Source of the DNA: Rahnella laticis
GTDB lineage: Bacteria > Pseudomonadota > Gammaproteobacteria > Enterobacterales > Enterobacteriaceae
DNA length: 64,000 nt
Assembly: GCF_015644585.1 (NCBI RefSeq)
Contig: NZ_JADOBI010000003.1
Span: 558,001 to 622,000 of the forward strand
Reading direction: 5' to 3'
Shown: in pieces, positions 9,319 to 19,976 of the stretch
How the letters are laid out: each line of letters opens with the position of its first letter
How positions within the stretch are numbered: the first letter of the stretch is position 1
Translations under genes and position numbers: made by a program
Notes under the pieces: model-generated
The model's database searches: none
Told to the model about the DNA's origin: nothing
What the model saw: only the letters and a program-made list of their open reading frames with translations

Positions 9319-10482
9319 TCAGACGCCTCTTCGCCGCGGCCTGAACATCGCCCGCAGACGCACGCCGTCGCGCAGCATCCCCACGGCGATACCAATGAAC
9401 GTATAAAACGCGCATAAAAGCAGAAGCATCAGGATATCTCCGCCAACATCTTTAAACGGCAGCCCCATCTGATTCACCCCCGCAATCGCTTTGGTCGCCC
9501 AGGTCGAGGGCAGCATCGAAGACACCGCCCGGACCCACGCGGGCATCGCCTGCAGCGGCCAGATGGTACCGGAAATGTAAAAGACCGGCGTCGTCACGAA
9601 GGCCAGCGTCAGGTAGATCAGTTCCACGCTGCGCAGGCATTCCGTGACCAGTTTGCCTAATCCGAGTACGGCCAGTAAAAACGGGAACGTCAGCAGCAGA
9701 ATTTCAGGAATGCTGGCCGTCTGCCGGTATCCCAGCACCCACGGCCACAAGACGAACAGGACAATCGACAGGAATAACCAGACCGGGATCAGCGCAGAAA
9801 TCCCGCCGAGAAAGGCCGGTATTGCCGGTTTTCCGGAAGGCCCGCTGTTGAGCACAATGCTGACACGCACACTGGCGATCAGCAGTGAGTGCTGTAATAA
9901 CATGACCAGAAGACCGGGAAAGATAATCGCCGCGAAGCTGATGCCGGGGTTAAAGACATCCAGCGACTGCCCGATTATCGGCGACAACACGACGCTGGCC
10001 TGCCGCTCGCTGAAGCCGCTGCTGAGCAGTAAATCCGTGTTGTATTGCGTAAGGATCGCCTGATACGCCGCGAGCACGTCCTGCTGGATTTGCCCGTTCG
10101 CCAGACGGTTGGTCGCATCGCCATAAACCGGGATCACGATGTTTTCACCGGCGAGGATCTTCTTCTCCAGATCCACCGGCATGATGATCACCGCGAACAA
10201 TTTTCGCAGCGCCAGATCGCGTTCGGCATCGGCGAGATTATCGTAGTGATTAGTTTCAACTTTCGACGTGGCGTCCAGCTGACGGGTCAGCATTCGGCTG
10301 GCGGTGCTGTGATCCTGATCGATAACGGCGACCGGCAGATCCCAGACGGTACGGTTAGCGTAAACCAGGCTCATCACGCACAGCGAAAGCAGCAGCATCA
10401 TCCACATCGGTTTATCGAGCAAACCGGTCAGCACTTTGCTGAAGGTTCCCCACCAGGTTTTGAACCATTCGCGACGGGTCAT
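9319..10482 (-). CDS. ABC-2 type transport permease (YhhJ-like), second permease
   Basis: A 387-residue inner-membrane protein of the ABC-2 exporter permease type. It has one N-terminal membrane segment (about residues 25-45), a large periplasmic domain beginning DLPVAVIDQDHSTASR, then five or six C-terminal membrane segments and a basic tail. It is similar in layout to E. coli YhhJ/YbhR. The start overlaps the stop of the upstream permease by four bases. No ATPase gene lies in this cluster, so the energy source, if this is an exporter, must come from elsewhere. Substrate unknown. Confidence 0.85.
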   Translation of the reverse strand: MTRREWFKTWWGTFSKVLTGLLDKPMWMMLLLSLCVMSLVYANRTVWDLPVAVIDQDHSTASRMLTRQLDATSKVETNHYDNLADAERDLALRKLFAVIIMPVDLEKKILAGENIVIPVYGDATNRLANGQIQQDVLAAYQAILTQYNTDLLLSSGFSERQASVVLSPIIGQSLDVFNPGISFAAIIFPGLLVMLLQHSLLIASVRVSIVLNSGPSGKPAIPAFLGGISALIPVWLFLSIVLFVLWPWVLGYRQTASIPEILLLTFPFLLAVLGLGKLVTECLRSVELIYLTLAFVTTPVFYISGTIWPLQAMPAWVRAVSSMLPSTWATKAIAGVNQMGLPFKDVGGDILMLLLLCAFYTFIGIAVGMLRDGVRLRAMFRPRRRGV

Positions 10483-11651
10483 TGTCCTGGCTCCTGTTGC
10501 TTCATGCGCATATACAGACGCTTACGCACCAGCACACCGGTCAGCAGCGGATAAATCAGCAGAATACAGCACACCATCAGAATCCCGCGCAGCGATACCT
10601 GACGCAGGAAAACGTCAAACATTGCCGCCAGCGCGTAACTCAGGGGTTCGATACCGGAAATAATGCGCGCCGGCAGCGGCATCGATAACACCGGAACGGC
10701 CATACCGGAAAAGGTGAGCGCGATACTGACGAAAATCCCCATCATGGTGTAGGCGGTGATGGTCGTTTTCGTGAAGGTAAAGAGCAGCAGACCCAGGCTT
10801 TGGGCGGCAATCACATAAAAGAAGCCAATCACCAGCATATACAACGGATTACCGCTCACCCGCGCGTCGAAAAAACCCACGAGCATGGCGATTTCCACCA
10901 TCAGCAAGGTGGTGAAACACAGCGTGTACGGCGCGAGTTTCCCGAGCAGTGCCAGGGTAAACGACGGCGCACTGAGCAGCGCCTGACTGCGTGCCATCAC
11001 GTAAATCATGCAGGTGACGGTGAAAAGTTGCAGAAGGTGGATGGTGGCGGCGAATTGCTGGTAGTAAATATAGCTGCCGCTGGCGTTGAACAGGCTGCCG
11101 TAAGAGAGATCGACGCTCGCCAGTGACGGCAACGTTTTGCCGATTTCCGTCGCGATAATCGACCGGTAGCTGGTGTTCAGCTCAGTGATCAGCCCGCTGA
11201 AATCTTGCGTGGAATACAACCCGGCACCGTAAAACAGGGCGTTGTAATACAGGACCGCGCTCGGCTGTTTACCGGCCAGCACGTCCGCTTCGAAGTTCAC
11301 CGGAATATACAATAATGCATAATCCTGCGCGGTGCGCAGACGGTATTCCGCCTCCGGTAATCCGCCTTCAAATGCCTGAACGTGCGCATGAGAACCCGCG
11401 TCAAGTTTGCGGGTGAGCGTTTTGGACAGCGTGCTGTGATCGTTATCCACCACCGAAACGGGCAAATCCAGCAAGGTGCCTTCAGAGAAGTTGCTGCTGA
11501 TCAGGCCAAACAGAAGTAAAGGGAAAATCCAGCACAGCCAGTGGATCACCGGCTTACGAAAGGCGTAATTTGCCTCGCGGGTAAAAGCACGACTGAAACA
11601 GCGCCATGCGGCTTTTATCCTTTCACTGCGCGGCGCTTTGACCGGCTTCAC
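10479..11651 (-). CDS. ABC-2 type transport permease, first permease
   Basis: A 390-residue permease with the same architecture as its neighbour: an N-terminal helix (about residues 37-55), periplasmic domain with DLPVSVVDNDHSTLSK, and a multi-helix C-terminal half. The DNDHST/DQDHST block shared by the two proteins shows that they are paralogues that probably form a heterodimer. The start is taken as the GTG at 11651, which makes a GTGA overlap with the HlyD stop and has GGAAGG just upstream; a GTG at 11663 is also in frame. Confidence 0.85.
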   Translation of the reverse strand: MKPVKAPRSERIKAAWRCFSRAFTREANYAFRKPVIHWLCWIFPLLLFGLISSNFSEGTLLDLPVSVVDNDHSTLSKTLTRKLDAGSHAHVQAFEGGLPEAEYRLRTAQDYALLYIPVNFEADVLAGKQPSAVLYYNALFYGAGLYSTQDFSGLITELNTSYRSIIATEIGKTLPSLASVDLSYGSLFNASGSYIYYQQFAATIHLLQLFTVTCMIYVMARSQALLSAPSFTLALLGKLAPYTLCFTTLLMVEIAMLVGFFDARVSGNPLYMLVIGFFYVIAAQSLGLLLFTFTKTTITAYTMMGIFVSIALTFSGMAVPVLSMPLPARIISGIEPLSYALAAMFDVFLRQVSLRGILMVCCILLIYPLLTGVLVRKRLYMRMKQQEPGQ

Positions 11652-12622
11652 TTCGCCTTCCACTGCCAGAGCGCGCTCATGCCCTGACGTAATCCGGAAA
11701 CCGGTTTGGCGGGATACAGACGAACTTCAAAGGTTTTTAAATCAAAGTCACCGGTCGCGCGCGTTGCACGCTTGGTGGCGTAATCACCGAGCGGTGCGAT
11801 ATAACGCACTTCGGCTTCGATCATTTCATTATTCAGCGCAGGCACGCGCATTTGTACTTTGTCGCCTTTACGCACGCCCGCCAGAATGTCTTCGCGCAGG
11901 TTAAAAACGAAATAAGCATCGGGCAGACGGACTAACGTCAGCAACGGGCTGGACGCACTTTGCAACTCGCCGACTTCCACCGGAATCGGCCCGACTTCGC
12001 CGTCTACCGGCGCTTTCACCTGTAAATCATCGGTCTGGGCTTTCACTTCCAGTAAATCTTCTTCCGCCTGACGCAGCTGAGCCGCATAACTTGCGCGTTG
12101 CTCCACGCGATCGCCGTTAACGCCTTCATCCAGATTGGCTTTAGCCACCAAAACCTGCGCATAAGCGCTGTCGCGCGCGCGGCGTGAATCTTCTAAATCG
12201 GAGGCAGAGATAAAGCCTTTACCGGCGATTTTCGCATTGCGGTTGTATTCATCGCGGGCGTTGACGTATTCGGCCTGAGATTGCGCCAGCGTCGCTTTCA
12301 GGTTGCGGATGCTTTCTTCACGCGTCCCGTTAACAGAAAGTTCGAGCTGGGCTTTGGCCTGATCGCGTGCGGCTTCCAGCGCGCGGAGTTGCGCCATCAT
12401 TTCCGGACTGTCGAGAGTAATCAGCAACTGCCCTGCTTTTACGTCATCGCCACGTTCGACATGACGTTCAATCACGCGGCCTTTGGCTTTCGACGCGACA
12501 ATGACTTCAGGCGCATCGACTTCGCCCTGAAGCAGGAGATCTTCGTTATGCGCACGAAATAAAACAGCCAAAGAAACCGCAACCGCCACCAGCAGCAGGG
12601 TTAATAACATTCGTTTACTCAT
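11648..12622 (-). CDS. HlyD-family membrane fusion (periplasmic adaptor) protein
   Basis: A 324-residue adaptor with a single N-terminal membrane anchor (about residues 5-22), a lipoyl-like half motif (SKAKGRVIERHVERGDDVKAG), a long coiled-coil hairpin rich in Ala, Glu and Arg, and a beta-barrel region with VKAPVDGEVG. It resembles E. coli YhiI/YbhG adaptors that serve ABC-2 exporters. The ATG at 12622 is supported by AAGGACG at the right distance; a GTG at 12631 is too close to that site. First gene of a three-gene leftward operon. Confidence 0.88.
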   Translation of the reverse strand: MSKRMLLTLLLVAVAVSLAVLFRAHNEDLLLQGEVDAPEVIVASKAKGRVIERHVERGDDVKAGQLLITLDSPEMMAQLRALEAARDQAKAQLELSVNGTREESIRNLKATLAQSQAEYVNARDEYNRNAKIAGKGFISASDLEDSRRARDSAYAQVLVAKANLDEGVNGDRVEQRASYAAQLRQAEEDLLEVKAQTDDLQVKAPVDGEVGPIPVEVGELQSASSPLLTLVRLPDAYFVFNLREDILAGVRKGDKVQMRVPALNNEMIEAEVRYIAPLGDYATKRATRATGDFDLKTFEVRLYPAKPVSGLRQGMSALWQWKAK

Positions 12623-12948
12623 TGATACCACGTCCTTTTTGTTCGCCTGAATTATTTACCGGCATTGGTTTTCCCTTCCATCATTGTCCCTGCCTGCTTT
12701 CGCAGCCTTTTCAGGCGCATTTTTTACTTCAATGAAATCATAGCGGGATGAGCAGAGACTTTTTAACACAAAACAACATATTGGCTAAAATTATAGTTTA
12801 GGCAACTTCAATCTAATTTAAGCATGTTTAAACGGAAATTAAGGGCACAAATGCCGTATTCAATGAACACGTAATGGGTAATACTCGGTTTAATTATGAG
12901 CGGAATGCACCCTTTCCCCTCCTCTTCATCAACGAGTGAGCCGTGATT
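12623..12948. other. Intergenic region between the HlyD operon and yhbW
   Basis: 326 bases between divergent genes, AT-rich in the middle (about 12720-12860). It should hold the promoters of both. I see no RNA gene, no strong hairpin and no operator that I can name. Confidence 0.45.
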
Positions 12949-13974
12949 ATGTCTGATAAAAACACCGTTCCCCTTTCCGTGCTCGATCTGGCACCCGTCC
13001 CGCAAGGTGCTGATCCGGCGAAGGCTTTTCAATGTTCTCTGAGTCTGGCGCAAAACGCCGAGAAATGGGGCTATCAGCGCTACTGGATGGCAGAACACCA
13101 CAACATGACCGGCATCGCGAGCGCGGCGACGTCCGTTTTGCTGGGCTATATTGCGGGCGGGACGAAAACGATCCGCGTGGGTTCCGGTGGCGTGATGCTG
13201 CCAAACCATTCGCCATTGGTGATTGCTGAACAATTCGGGACGCTGGCGACGCTGTATCCGAACCGTGTCGATCTCGGCCTGGGTCGCGCGCCGGGAACCG
13301 ATCAGCGCACGATGATTGCGCTGCGCCGTCATCTTTCCGGGGAGATTGATAATTTCCCGCAGGATGTTCAGGAATTGCAGATGTATTTCGGCGACGTTCA
13401 GCCGCAGCAAGCCGTCCAGGCGGTTCCGGGTCAGGGCCTGCATGTGCCAATCTGGCTGCTGGGTTCCAGCCTGTACAGCGCGCAACTCGCCGCCGCACTT
13501 GGCCTGCCGTTTGCCTTTGCATCACACTTTGCGCCCGACATGCTGTATCAGGCGCTGGCGATTTATCGCAGTAAATTCCAGCCTTCCGCGCAGCTCGAAA
13601 AGCCGTATGCAATGGTGTGTATTAATGCGATTGCCGCAGATACCGACGAAGAAGCGCAGCGGATGTTTACCTCGAATCAGCAGCAGTTCATCAATTTACG
13701 CCGCGGCATGCCGGGGAAATTACCGGCACCGGTCGATAACATCGAAAGCCTGTGGTCAGCGTCAGAACGCTTTGGCGTGGATAATGCGCTGCGGATGTCA
13801 GTCGTCGGCAATAAAGAGTCGATTCGTCAGGGGTTGCAGTCTGTCTTGCGCGAAACCGAAGCCGATGAGCTGATGATTAACGGGCAGATTTTTAATCATG
13901 AAGCCCGCCTGCGTTCATTCGAAATCGTCTCTCAGTTACAGGGCGATTTGGTGAAAGAACAGCGCATCGGATAA
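12949..13974 (+). CDS. yhbW: YhbW, luciferase-like monooxygenase family protein
   Basis: A 341-residue protein of the bacterial luciferase-like flavin monooxygenase family, close to E. coli YhbW. Diagnostic segments are [33 protein letters not shown] and [15 protein letters not shown], all in the N-terminal half of the TIM barrel. Substrate unknown. The ATG at 12949 has GAGTGAG at suitable spacing; a GTG at 12943 is too close to it. In E. coli mtr lies between yhbW and deaD, and here it does not. Confidence 0.92.
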   Translation: MSDKNTVPLSVLDLAPVPQGADPAKAFQCSLSLAQNAEKWGYQRYWMAEHHNMTGIASAATSVLLGYIAGGTKTIRVGSGGVMLPNHSPLVIAEQFGTLATLYPNRVDLGLGRAPGTDQRTMIALRRHLSGEIDNFPQDVQELQMYFGDVQPQQAVQAVPGQGLHVPIWLLGSSLYSAQLAAALGLPFAFASHFAPDMLYQALAIYRSKFQPSAQLEKPYAMVCINAIAADTDEEAQRMFTSNQQQFINLRRGMPGKLPAPVDNIESLWSASERFGVDNALRMSVVGNKESIRQGLQSVLRETEADELMINGQIFNHEARLRSFEIVSQLQGDLVKEQRIG

Positions 13975-13998
13975 ACGTTGCGGTAAATGGCAGACGAA

Positions 13999-14030
13999 AA
14001 AAAACCAGCCCGTTAAAAGGCTGGTTTTTT
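13999..14030. terminator. Terminator between yhbW and deaD
   Basis: Inverted repeat AAAAAACCAGCC / GGCTGGTTTTTT with an 8-base loop; works for both convergent genes. Confidence 0.9.
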
Positions 14031-14064
14031 ATTATCTGAAGTTCAGCGAACTGAAGTCAGATTA

Positions 14065-15987
14065 TTATGCGTCAGTAGTACGACGTGGTGCGCGGCTTGG
14101 CGGACGACGGTCGCCGGCTGCTGAAGAACCTTCACGACGGTCGCCGTTGAAAGAACGTGGAGCACCGTTACCACGGCCACCTTCACGACGTTCGCCATTG
14201 AACGGACGCGGAGCACCGTTACCACGACGCTCACCACCAGCACCTGCCGGACGGTCGCGACGCGGAGCCTGTGGCTCCGCATCACCGATCAACTGCATGT
14301 TCATCGGTTTGTTCAGGATACGGGTACGGGTGAAGTGAGACAGAATCTCGCCCGGCATACCCTTCGGCAACTCGATAGTGGAGTGCGTACCGAACAGTTT
14401 GATGTTACCGATGTAACGGCTGCTGATGTCGCCTTCGTTAGCGATAGCGCCAACGATATGACGAACTTCAACGCCATCATCGCGGCCCACTTCGATACGA
14501 TACAGTTCCATATCGCCAGCGTCACGACGCTCACGACGTGGGCTGTCGCCATCACGTGCAGGGCGGTCGCTGTTACGCGCCGGACGGTCACGACGATCGC
14601 CACGATCACCGCGGTCACCACGATCTTCGAATTCACGACGTGGTGGACGGCTTTTGAACGGCTGATCAGCAGGAACGATCAGAGGACGTTCGCCCTGTGC
14701 CATTTTCAGCAGTGCAGCGGCCAGCGTTTCGATGTCCAGCTCTTCTGCAGGTTGCAGTTTAGCCAGCAGAGCGCGGTACTGATCCAGATCGCTGCTTTCC
14801 AGTTGTTGCTGAACTTTTGCTGCGAACTTAGCCAGACGACGTTCGCCCAGAACTTCCGCAGTTGGGATTTCAACTTCTGGAATGGTCAGCTTCATTGTAC
14901 GTTCAATGTTGCGCAGCAGACGGCGTTCGCGGTTCTCAACGAACAGCAATGCGCGACCTGCACGACCTGCACGACCGGTACGGCCGATACGGTGAACGTA
15001 AGATTCTGAGTCCATCGGGATGTCATAGTTAACAACCAGGCTGATACGTTCTACGTCGAGACCACGTGCTGCCACGTCAGTTGCGATCAGAATGTCCAGA
15101 CGGCCATCTTTCAGACGTTCCAGAGTCTGCTCACGCAGGGCCTGGTTCATGTCACCGTTCAGTGCAGCGCTGCTGTAGCCGCTACGTTCCAGTGCTTCTG
15201 CCACTTCCAGCGTTGCGTTTTTGGTACGAACGAAGATGATCGCCGCATCAAAATCTTCTGCTTCCAGGAAACGAACCAGCGCTTCGTTTTTACGCAGGCC
15301 GTATACAGACCAGTAGCTCTGGCTGATGTCCGGACGCGTTGTCACGCTTGACTGGATACGTACTTCCTGAGGCTCTTTCATGAAGCGACGGGTAATGCGA
15401 CGGATAGCTTCTGGCATGGTTGCAGAGAACAGCGCGGTCTGATGTTCAGCCGGGATCTGCGCCATGATAGTTTCGACGTCTTCGATGAAGCCCATACGCA
15501 GCATTTCATCAGCTTCGTCCAGCACCAGACCGCTCAGGTTAGAGAGGTTCAGGGTGCCGCGTTTCAGGTGGTCCAGCAGACGGCCCGGGGTACCTACAAC
15601 AACTTGTGGACCCTGACGCAGTGCGCGCAGCTGAACGTCATAGCGCTGGCCGCCGTAAAGGGCAACCACATTCACGCCATGCATATGTTTAGAGAAATCA
15701 GTCATTGCTTCAGCAACCTGAACCGCCAGTTCGCGGGTTGGTGCCAGAACAAGAATTTGTGGTGCTTTCAGTGAAGCATCGATGTTATGCAGCAGCGGTA
15801 AAGAGAACGCTGCGGTTTTACCGGAACCTGTCTGAGCCATACCCAGAACGTCGCGGCCATTTAACAGGTGAGGAATACACTCGGCCTGGATTGGTGATGG
15901 TTTTTCGTAGCCCAAATCAGTCAGGGCAGAAATGATCGGAGCAGACAGCCCCAGGTCAGCAAAAGAGGTTTCAAGCTCAGTAGTCAT
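14065..15987 (-). CDS. deaD: DeaD (CsdA), cold-shock DEAD-box RNA helicase
   Basis: A 640-residue ATP-dependent RNA helicase acting in 50S ribosome assembly, mRNA decay and cold growth. Motif I AQTGSGKT is at residues 51-58, DEAD at 157-160, and SAT and [11 protein letters not shown] are further on. The C terminus after about residue 440 is rich in Arg, Asp and Gly ([15 protein letters not shown], and two 17-residue repeats with GNGAPR and FNG). The ATG at 15987 matches the E. coli N terminus; the in-frame ATG at 16002 lacks a better ribosome site. It overlaps the small upstream gene yrbN. Confidence 0.96.
   Translation of the reverse strand: MTTELETSFADLGLSAPIISALTDLGYEKPSPIQAECIPHLLNGRDVLGMAQTGSGKTAAFSLPLLHNIDASLKAPQILVLAPTRELAVQVAEAMTDFSKHMHGVNVVALYGGQRYDVQLRALRQGPQVVVGTPGRLLDHLKRGTLNLSNLSGLVLDEADEMLRMGFIEDVETIMAQIPAEHQTALFSATMPEAIRRITRRFMKEPQEVRIQSSVTTRPDISQSYWSVYGLRKNEALVRFLEAEDFDAAIIFVRTKNATLEVAEALERSGYSSAALNGDMNQALREQTLERLKDGRLDILIATDVAARGLDVERISLVVNYDIPMDSESYVHRIGRTGRAGRAGRALLFVENRERRLLRNIERTMKLTIPEVEIPTAEVLGERRLAKFAAKVQQQLESSDLDQYRALLAKLQPAEELDIETLAAALLKMAQGERPLIVPADQPFKSRPPRREFEDRGDRGDRGDRRDRPARNSDRPARDGDSPRRERRDAGDMELYRIEVGRDDGVEVRHIVGAIANEGDISSRYIGNIKLFGTHSTIELPKGMPGEILSHFTRTRILNKPMNMQLIGDAEPQAPRRDRPAGAGGERRGNGAPRPFNGERREGGRGNGAPRSFNGDRREGSSAAGDRRPPSRAPRRTTDA
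14129..14230 (-). repeat. 51-base tandem repeat in the deaD 3' end
   Basis: Two adjacent 51-base copies (14129-14179 and 14180-14230) with a small number of differences encode two copies of a 17-residue Arg/Gly-rich unit ([10 protein letters not shown] and [10 protein letters not shown]). This is the basic tail of DeaD, which binds RNA non-specifically in the family. Confidence 0.75.
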
Positions 15988-16057
15988 GTACACGTGCCTC
16001 ATTAATAATGGCAGCCAGTCTACATAACTCGTCGAGAAAATTTTCAGTCATTTTCAT
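15977..16057 (-). CDS. yrbN: YrbN, 26-residue small protein upstream of deaD
   Basis: A short reading frame of 26 codons beginning [15 protein letters not shown] and ending HDY. In E. coli a 26-residue protein, YrbN, is encoded between nlpI and deaD, and its sequence is of this kind. The last codons overlap the deaD start by 11 bases in another frame, so translation of yrbN probably leads into deaD. Its own role is unknown; translational coupling is the inference. Confidence 0.82.
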   Translation of the reverse strand: MKMTENFLDELCRLAAIINEARVHDY

Positions 16058-16172
16058 TGAAAAGTGTGAACCGGCTCAAATTAGATTATAAAACGAACAA
16101 AGCAACCCTCGCCCGTTAAGGCGCTTAAAAATGGTTAATACCATGATTAAAAAGGCTGATTGGTGTCGTCAG

Positions 16173-17057
16173 CTATTGCTGGTCCGATTCTGATAGGTCG
16201 TCTTGCTCATGGCCCAAAAGCGCCAATTCCAACAATGCATAGCGGTGCTCAACAAAGTTATGAACGTTGTTAGCTACCGTCAGTTTGAACAGTGCCGCGG
16301 CGCTGTTCTTGTCCCCCAGACTTAGGTAATGCTTACCTAAATAGAAGTCAGTTTCACTGAGATGCTCAGCGAGCGAAGTGTTATCCGTTGCTTCTGCCTT
16401 GAGGCGTTCCATCAGCGTAGATTCGCTGATCTTGCCCAGGTAGAATTCGACGATATTCCATCCCCATTGCCCTCTGTCCGCTTTGTCATAACGCTGTTGA
16501 AGCGCTACTTCGGCATTCTTCGGATTGATTTCTCGCTCCGCAAGGTAAAGCCATAACGAACGGAAGGGATCATTTGGATCGTCTCGATAAAACGCCTGCA
16601 GATCATCCTGCGCTAACGAGAATCGGCCACCGTAATACAGTGCGATACCTCGGTTCAAACGCGCGTAGTTGTAAGTTGGATCAAGCTCTAGTACAGAATC
16701 AAACGCTTCATAGGCAGCATCGAAATTGCCTGCCTGCGTTAGGTAAATCCCCAGGTAGTTAAAAACTTCTGGCATATCAGGACGAATAGACAGCGCTTGT
16801 GAAAAATCATTTCGCGCCAGTGCTCTTAGCCCGAGACTATCATACAGCACACCGCGCTCATATAATAGCTGTGCTCTCTCATCGTCAGTCAATGACCGGC
16901 TGGCAAGTATTTGTTCCATGCGTGCCAGAATGACTTCCTGCTGCAACGTCGGCTGCAACGGAATCGCCAGAACTTCATTTTTACGCCAATCATGGTTGCT
17001 GCATCCTGCCAACATAAGTGCTGTCGCAACATAACACCAGCGCAAGAAAGGCTTCAT
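16173..17057 (-). CDS. nlpI: NlpI, TPR outer-membrane lipoprotein
   Basis: A 294-residue lipoprotein with a signal peptide ending in the lipobox LAGC (Cys19). Tetratricopeptide repeats follow (for example [26 protein letters not shown]). In E. coli NlpI is an adaptor for the protease Prc that degrades the hydrolase MepS, and it binds other peptidoglycan enzymes. The ATG at 17057 gives the conserved MKPFLRWC start; an upstream in-frame start at 17075 would spoil the signal peptide. Confidence 0.96.
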   Translation of the reverse strand: MKPFLRWCYVATALMLAGCSNHDWRKNEVLAIPLQPTLQQEVILARMEQILASRSLTDDERAQLLYERGVLYDSLGLRALARNDFSQALSIRPDMPEVFNYLGIYLTQAGNFDAAYEAFDSVLELDPTYNYARLNRGIALYYGGRFSLAQDDLQAFYRDDPNDPFRSLWLYLAEREINPKNAEVALQQRYDKADRGQWGWNIVEFYLGKISESTLMERLKAEATDNTSLAEHLSETDFYLGKHYLSLGDKNSAAALFKLTVANNVHNFVEHRYALLELALLGHEQDDLSESDQQ

Positions 17058-17187
17058 TTCTACTCCCGGAGACAAACATTGGATGAACGTCCTGTCATCC
17101 GCTTGCTTAACACAAACGCATCCCTACGTTCGTGAGACGAACAGCTCCCGTCCAAGTGGAAAGGAGCTGTAAAACTTCTGTTACAAA

Positions 17188-19311
17188 TTATTCAGCTGCA
17201 GGTTGCTCAGTTGTATCGTCCTGAGTTGGTGCGGTAGCTTCTTTGATGCTCAGACGCACACGACCCTGACGGTCAACTTCCAGAACCTTAACCGGAACTT
17301 CCTGGCCCATCTGCAGGTAATCAGTCACTTTCTCAACGCGCTTATCAGCGATTTGAGAGATGTGAACCAGACCTTCTTTACCGCCGCCGATGGCAACAAA
17401 CGCACCAAAGTCAACGATACGGGTCACTTTACCCTGATAGATACGACCCACTTCGATTTCTGCAGTGATCTCTTCGATACGACGGATAGCGTATTTCGCT
17501 TTCTCGCCGTCGGTTGCTGCGATTTTCACAGTACCGTCATCTTCGATTTCGATAGTGGTGCCAGTTTCCTCAGTCAGAGCACGGATCACAGAACCACCTT
17601 TACCGATCACGTCTTTGATTTTGTCCGGACTGATCTTGATGGTGTGGATGCGTGGAGCAAACTGAGAGATATCGCCACGTGGTGTGCTGATAGCCTGTTC
17701 CATTACGCCCAGAATGTGCAGACGCGCACCCTTAGCCTGGTTCAGAGCTACCTGCATGATTTCGCGGGTGATACCTTCGATTTTAATGTCCATCTGCAGC
17801 GCGGTGATACCGTCGCGGCTACCGGCCACTTTGAAGTCCATGTCGCCCAGGTGATCTTCGTCACCCAGAATGTCGGACAGAACGACAAAGCTGTCGTCTT
17901 CTTTTACCAGACCCATTGCGATACCCGCAACAGCGGCTTTAATCGGAACACCTGCATCCATCAGGGCCAGAGAAGCACCACAAACAGAAGCCATTGAAGA
18001 TGAACCGTTAGATTCGGTGATTTCAGAAACTACACGTACGGTGTACGGGAAATCTTCTGGTTTTGGCATCATTGCCAGCACGCCACGCTTAGCAAGACGG
18101 CCATGGCCAATCTCACGACGTTTTGGCGAACCAACCATACCTGTTTCACCTACAGAGTACGGAGGGAAGTTGTAGTGGAACAGGAAGCTATCAGTCTTCT
18201 CGCCCATCAGCTCATCCAGATTTTGCGCATCACGTGCAGTACCCAGAGTTGCGGTAACCAGAGCCTGAGTTTCACCACGGGTGAACAGCGCAGAACCGTG
18301 GGTACGTGGCAGAACGCCAGTACGCACGTCCAGACCGCGGATCATGTCTTTTTCACGGCCATCGATACGCGGCTCGCCACGCAGAACACGGCTACGAACC
18401 ACGTTCTTCTCGATGCTGCCCAGGATGTCGGAGATTTCGCCCGCATCCAGAGATTCGTCTTCAGCTTGCAGAGCCTGAACAACGTCAGACTTGATCACGT
18501 TGATCTGAGCGTAACGATCTTGTTTATCAGTGATCAGGTACGCATCACCCAGACGGGATTCAGACAGTGCAGCAACGCGAGCGTGCAGCTCAGCGTTAAC
18601 AGCTTCAGGCTGCCATTCCCATTTAGGTTTGCCCGCTTCTGCAACCAGAGCGTTGATGTTGTCGATAACGATTTGCTGTTGGTCATGGCCGAATACCACC
18701 GCACCCAACATTTGATCTTCGCTCAGCACTTCAGCTTCAGATTCAACCATCAGAACAGCGCCCTGAGTACCCGCTACAACCAGATCCAGACGGCTGGTTT
18801 TCAGCTCATCGGCAGTTGGGTTCAGAACGTACTGGTCATTGATATAACCTACGCGAGCTGCACCGATTGGGCCACTGAATGGAATACCAGACAGGCTCAG
18901 GGCAGCAGAGGCGCCGATCATCGCAACGATGTCCGGGTTAACTTGTGGGTTCAGGGAAACCACAGTCGCGATAACCTGAACTTCATTCAGGAAACCTTCC
19001 GGGAACAGAGGGCGGATCGGACGGTCAATCAGACGGGAAGTCAGTGTTTCGCCTTCGCTTGGACGGCCTTCACGACGGAAGAAGCTACCCGGAATACGAC
19101 CAGCAGCGTAAGTACGCTCCTGATAGTTAACCGTCAGCGGGAAGAAGCTCTGACCTGGTTTCGCTTTTTTCTGGCCAACAACGGTAACGAATACCGCGGT
19201 GTCGTCCATGCTAACCATAACAGCTGCAGTGGCCTGACGAGCCATCATGCCGGTTTCCAGCGTAACGGTGTGCTGGCCGTATTGGAACTTACGAATAGTC
19301 GGATTAAGCAA
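17188..19311 (-). CDS. pnp: PNPase, polyribonucleotide nucleotidyltransferase
   Basis: A 707-residue 3'-5' phosphorolytic exoribonuclease and degradosome component (E. coli 711). Two RNase PH domains separated by an all-alpha domain are followed by a KH domain ([17 protein letters not shown]) and an S1 domain ([20 protein letters not shown]). The C terminus is a little shorter and differs from E. coli. It follows rpsO, with an intervening terminator and a structured leader. Confidence 0.98.
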   Translation of the reverse strand: MLNPTIRKFQYGQHTVTLETGMMARQATAAVMVSMDDTAVFVTVVGQKKAKPGQSFFPLTVNYQERTYAAGRIPGSFFRREGRPSEGETLTSRLIDRPIRPLFPEGFLNEVQVIATVVSLNPQVNPDIVAMIGASAALSLSGIPFSGPIGAARVGYINDQYVLNPTADELKTSRLDLVVAGTQGAVLMVESEAEVLSEDQMLGAVVFGHDQQQIVIDNINALVAEAGKPKWEWQPEAVNAELHARVAALSESRLGDAYLITDKQDRYAQINVIKSDVVQALQAEDESLDAGEISDILGSIEKNVVRSRVLRGEPRIDGREKDMIRGLDVRTGVLPRTHGSALFTRGETQALVTATLGTARDAQNLDELMGEKTDSFLFHYNFPPYSVGETGMVGSPKRREIGHGRLAKRGVLAMMPKPEDFPYTVRVVSEITESNGSSSMASVCGASLALMDAGVPIKAAVAGIAMGLVKEDDSFVVLSDILGDEDHLGDMDFKVAGSRDGITALQMDIKIEGITREIMQVALNQAKGARLHILGVMEQAISTPRGDISQFAPRIHTIKISPDKIKDVIGKGGSVIRALTEETGTTIEIEDDGTVKIAATDGEKAKYAIRRIEEITAEIEVGRIYQGKVTRIVDFGAFVAIGGGKEGLVHISQIADKRVEKVTDYLQMGQEVPVKVLEVDRQGRVRLSIKEATAPTQDDTTEQPAAE

Positions 19312-19390
19312 TGTAATATCCTTGTTTGTGGCGCGCAGCTGTTATGACAGCAGTTCACACCGATAAATATCCGAGCTTCTCACTACATTC

Positions 19391-19456
19391 TCGCGACTAA
19401 TGACAATCCTTATTGGCCTGACGTTGTGGCAATAAAGTCTCTCATTAGCCGCGCGA
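19391..19456 (-). promoter_or_regulatory. pnp leader hairpin, probable RNase III site
   Basis: A long imperfect stem-loop lies in the 5' leader of pnp. Outer arms TCGCG and CTAATGA pair with TCATTAG and CGCGA, and the inner arms TTATTG...CC and GGCAATAA pair again. In E. coli RNase III cuts a long stem-loop in the pnp leader, after which PNPase destabilises its own mRNA. The position and size agree; the mapping of cut sites here is inferred. Confidence 0.65.
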
Positions 19457-19544
19457 AAACATCTGTAACGGAAGTTCATGTTCTTAGAATAGCAATAGAA
19501 ACAGCAGCCATACAGTAACCTGATTTGCTGATGCTTCCTAGAAT

Positions 19545-19566
19545 AAAGGGGCCTATTGGCCCCTTT
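19545..19566 (-). terminator. rpsO terminator
   Basis: Inverted repeat AAAGGGGCC / GGCCCCTTT with a 4-base loop, just downstream of rpsO and before the pnp leader, the place of the E. coli t1 terminator. The T-run is short, which would allow readthrough into pnp. Confidence 0.8.
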
Positions 19567-19584
19567 ACACTGAAACTCGCTTGA

Positions 19585-19881
<297 letters not shown>

Positions 19882-19976
19882 TTAAACGGGAGCCGATCTC
19901 TAATTCAGCTACCCAATGCATAAGCTGCGCTATTCTACCCTTTGCTATATATGATCGCAAGGTGAGCAGAAAGCGC

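Noticed and set aside
17203-19347. Long frames antisense to pnp (264 and 414 codons)
   Set aside because: They mirror a highly biased coding sequence on the other strand; their composition (many Thr, Phe, Asn, His) is typical of antisense shadows of highly expressed genes.
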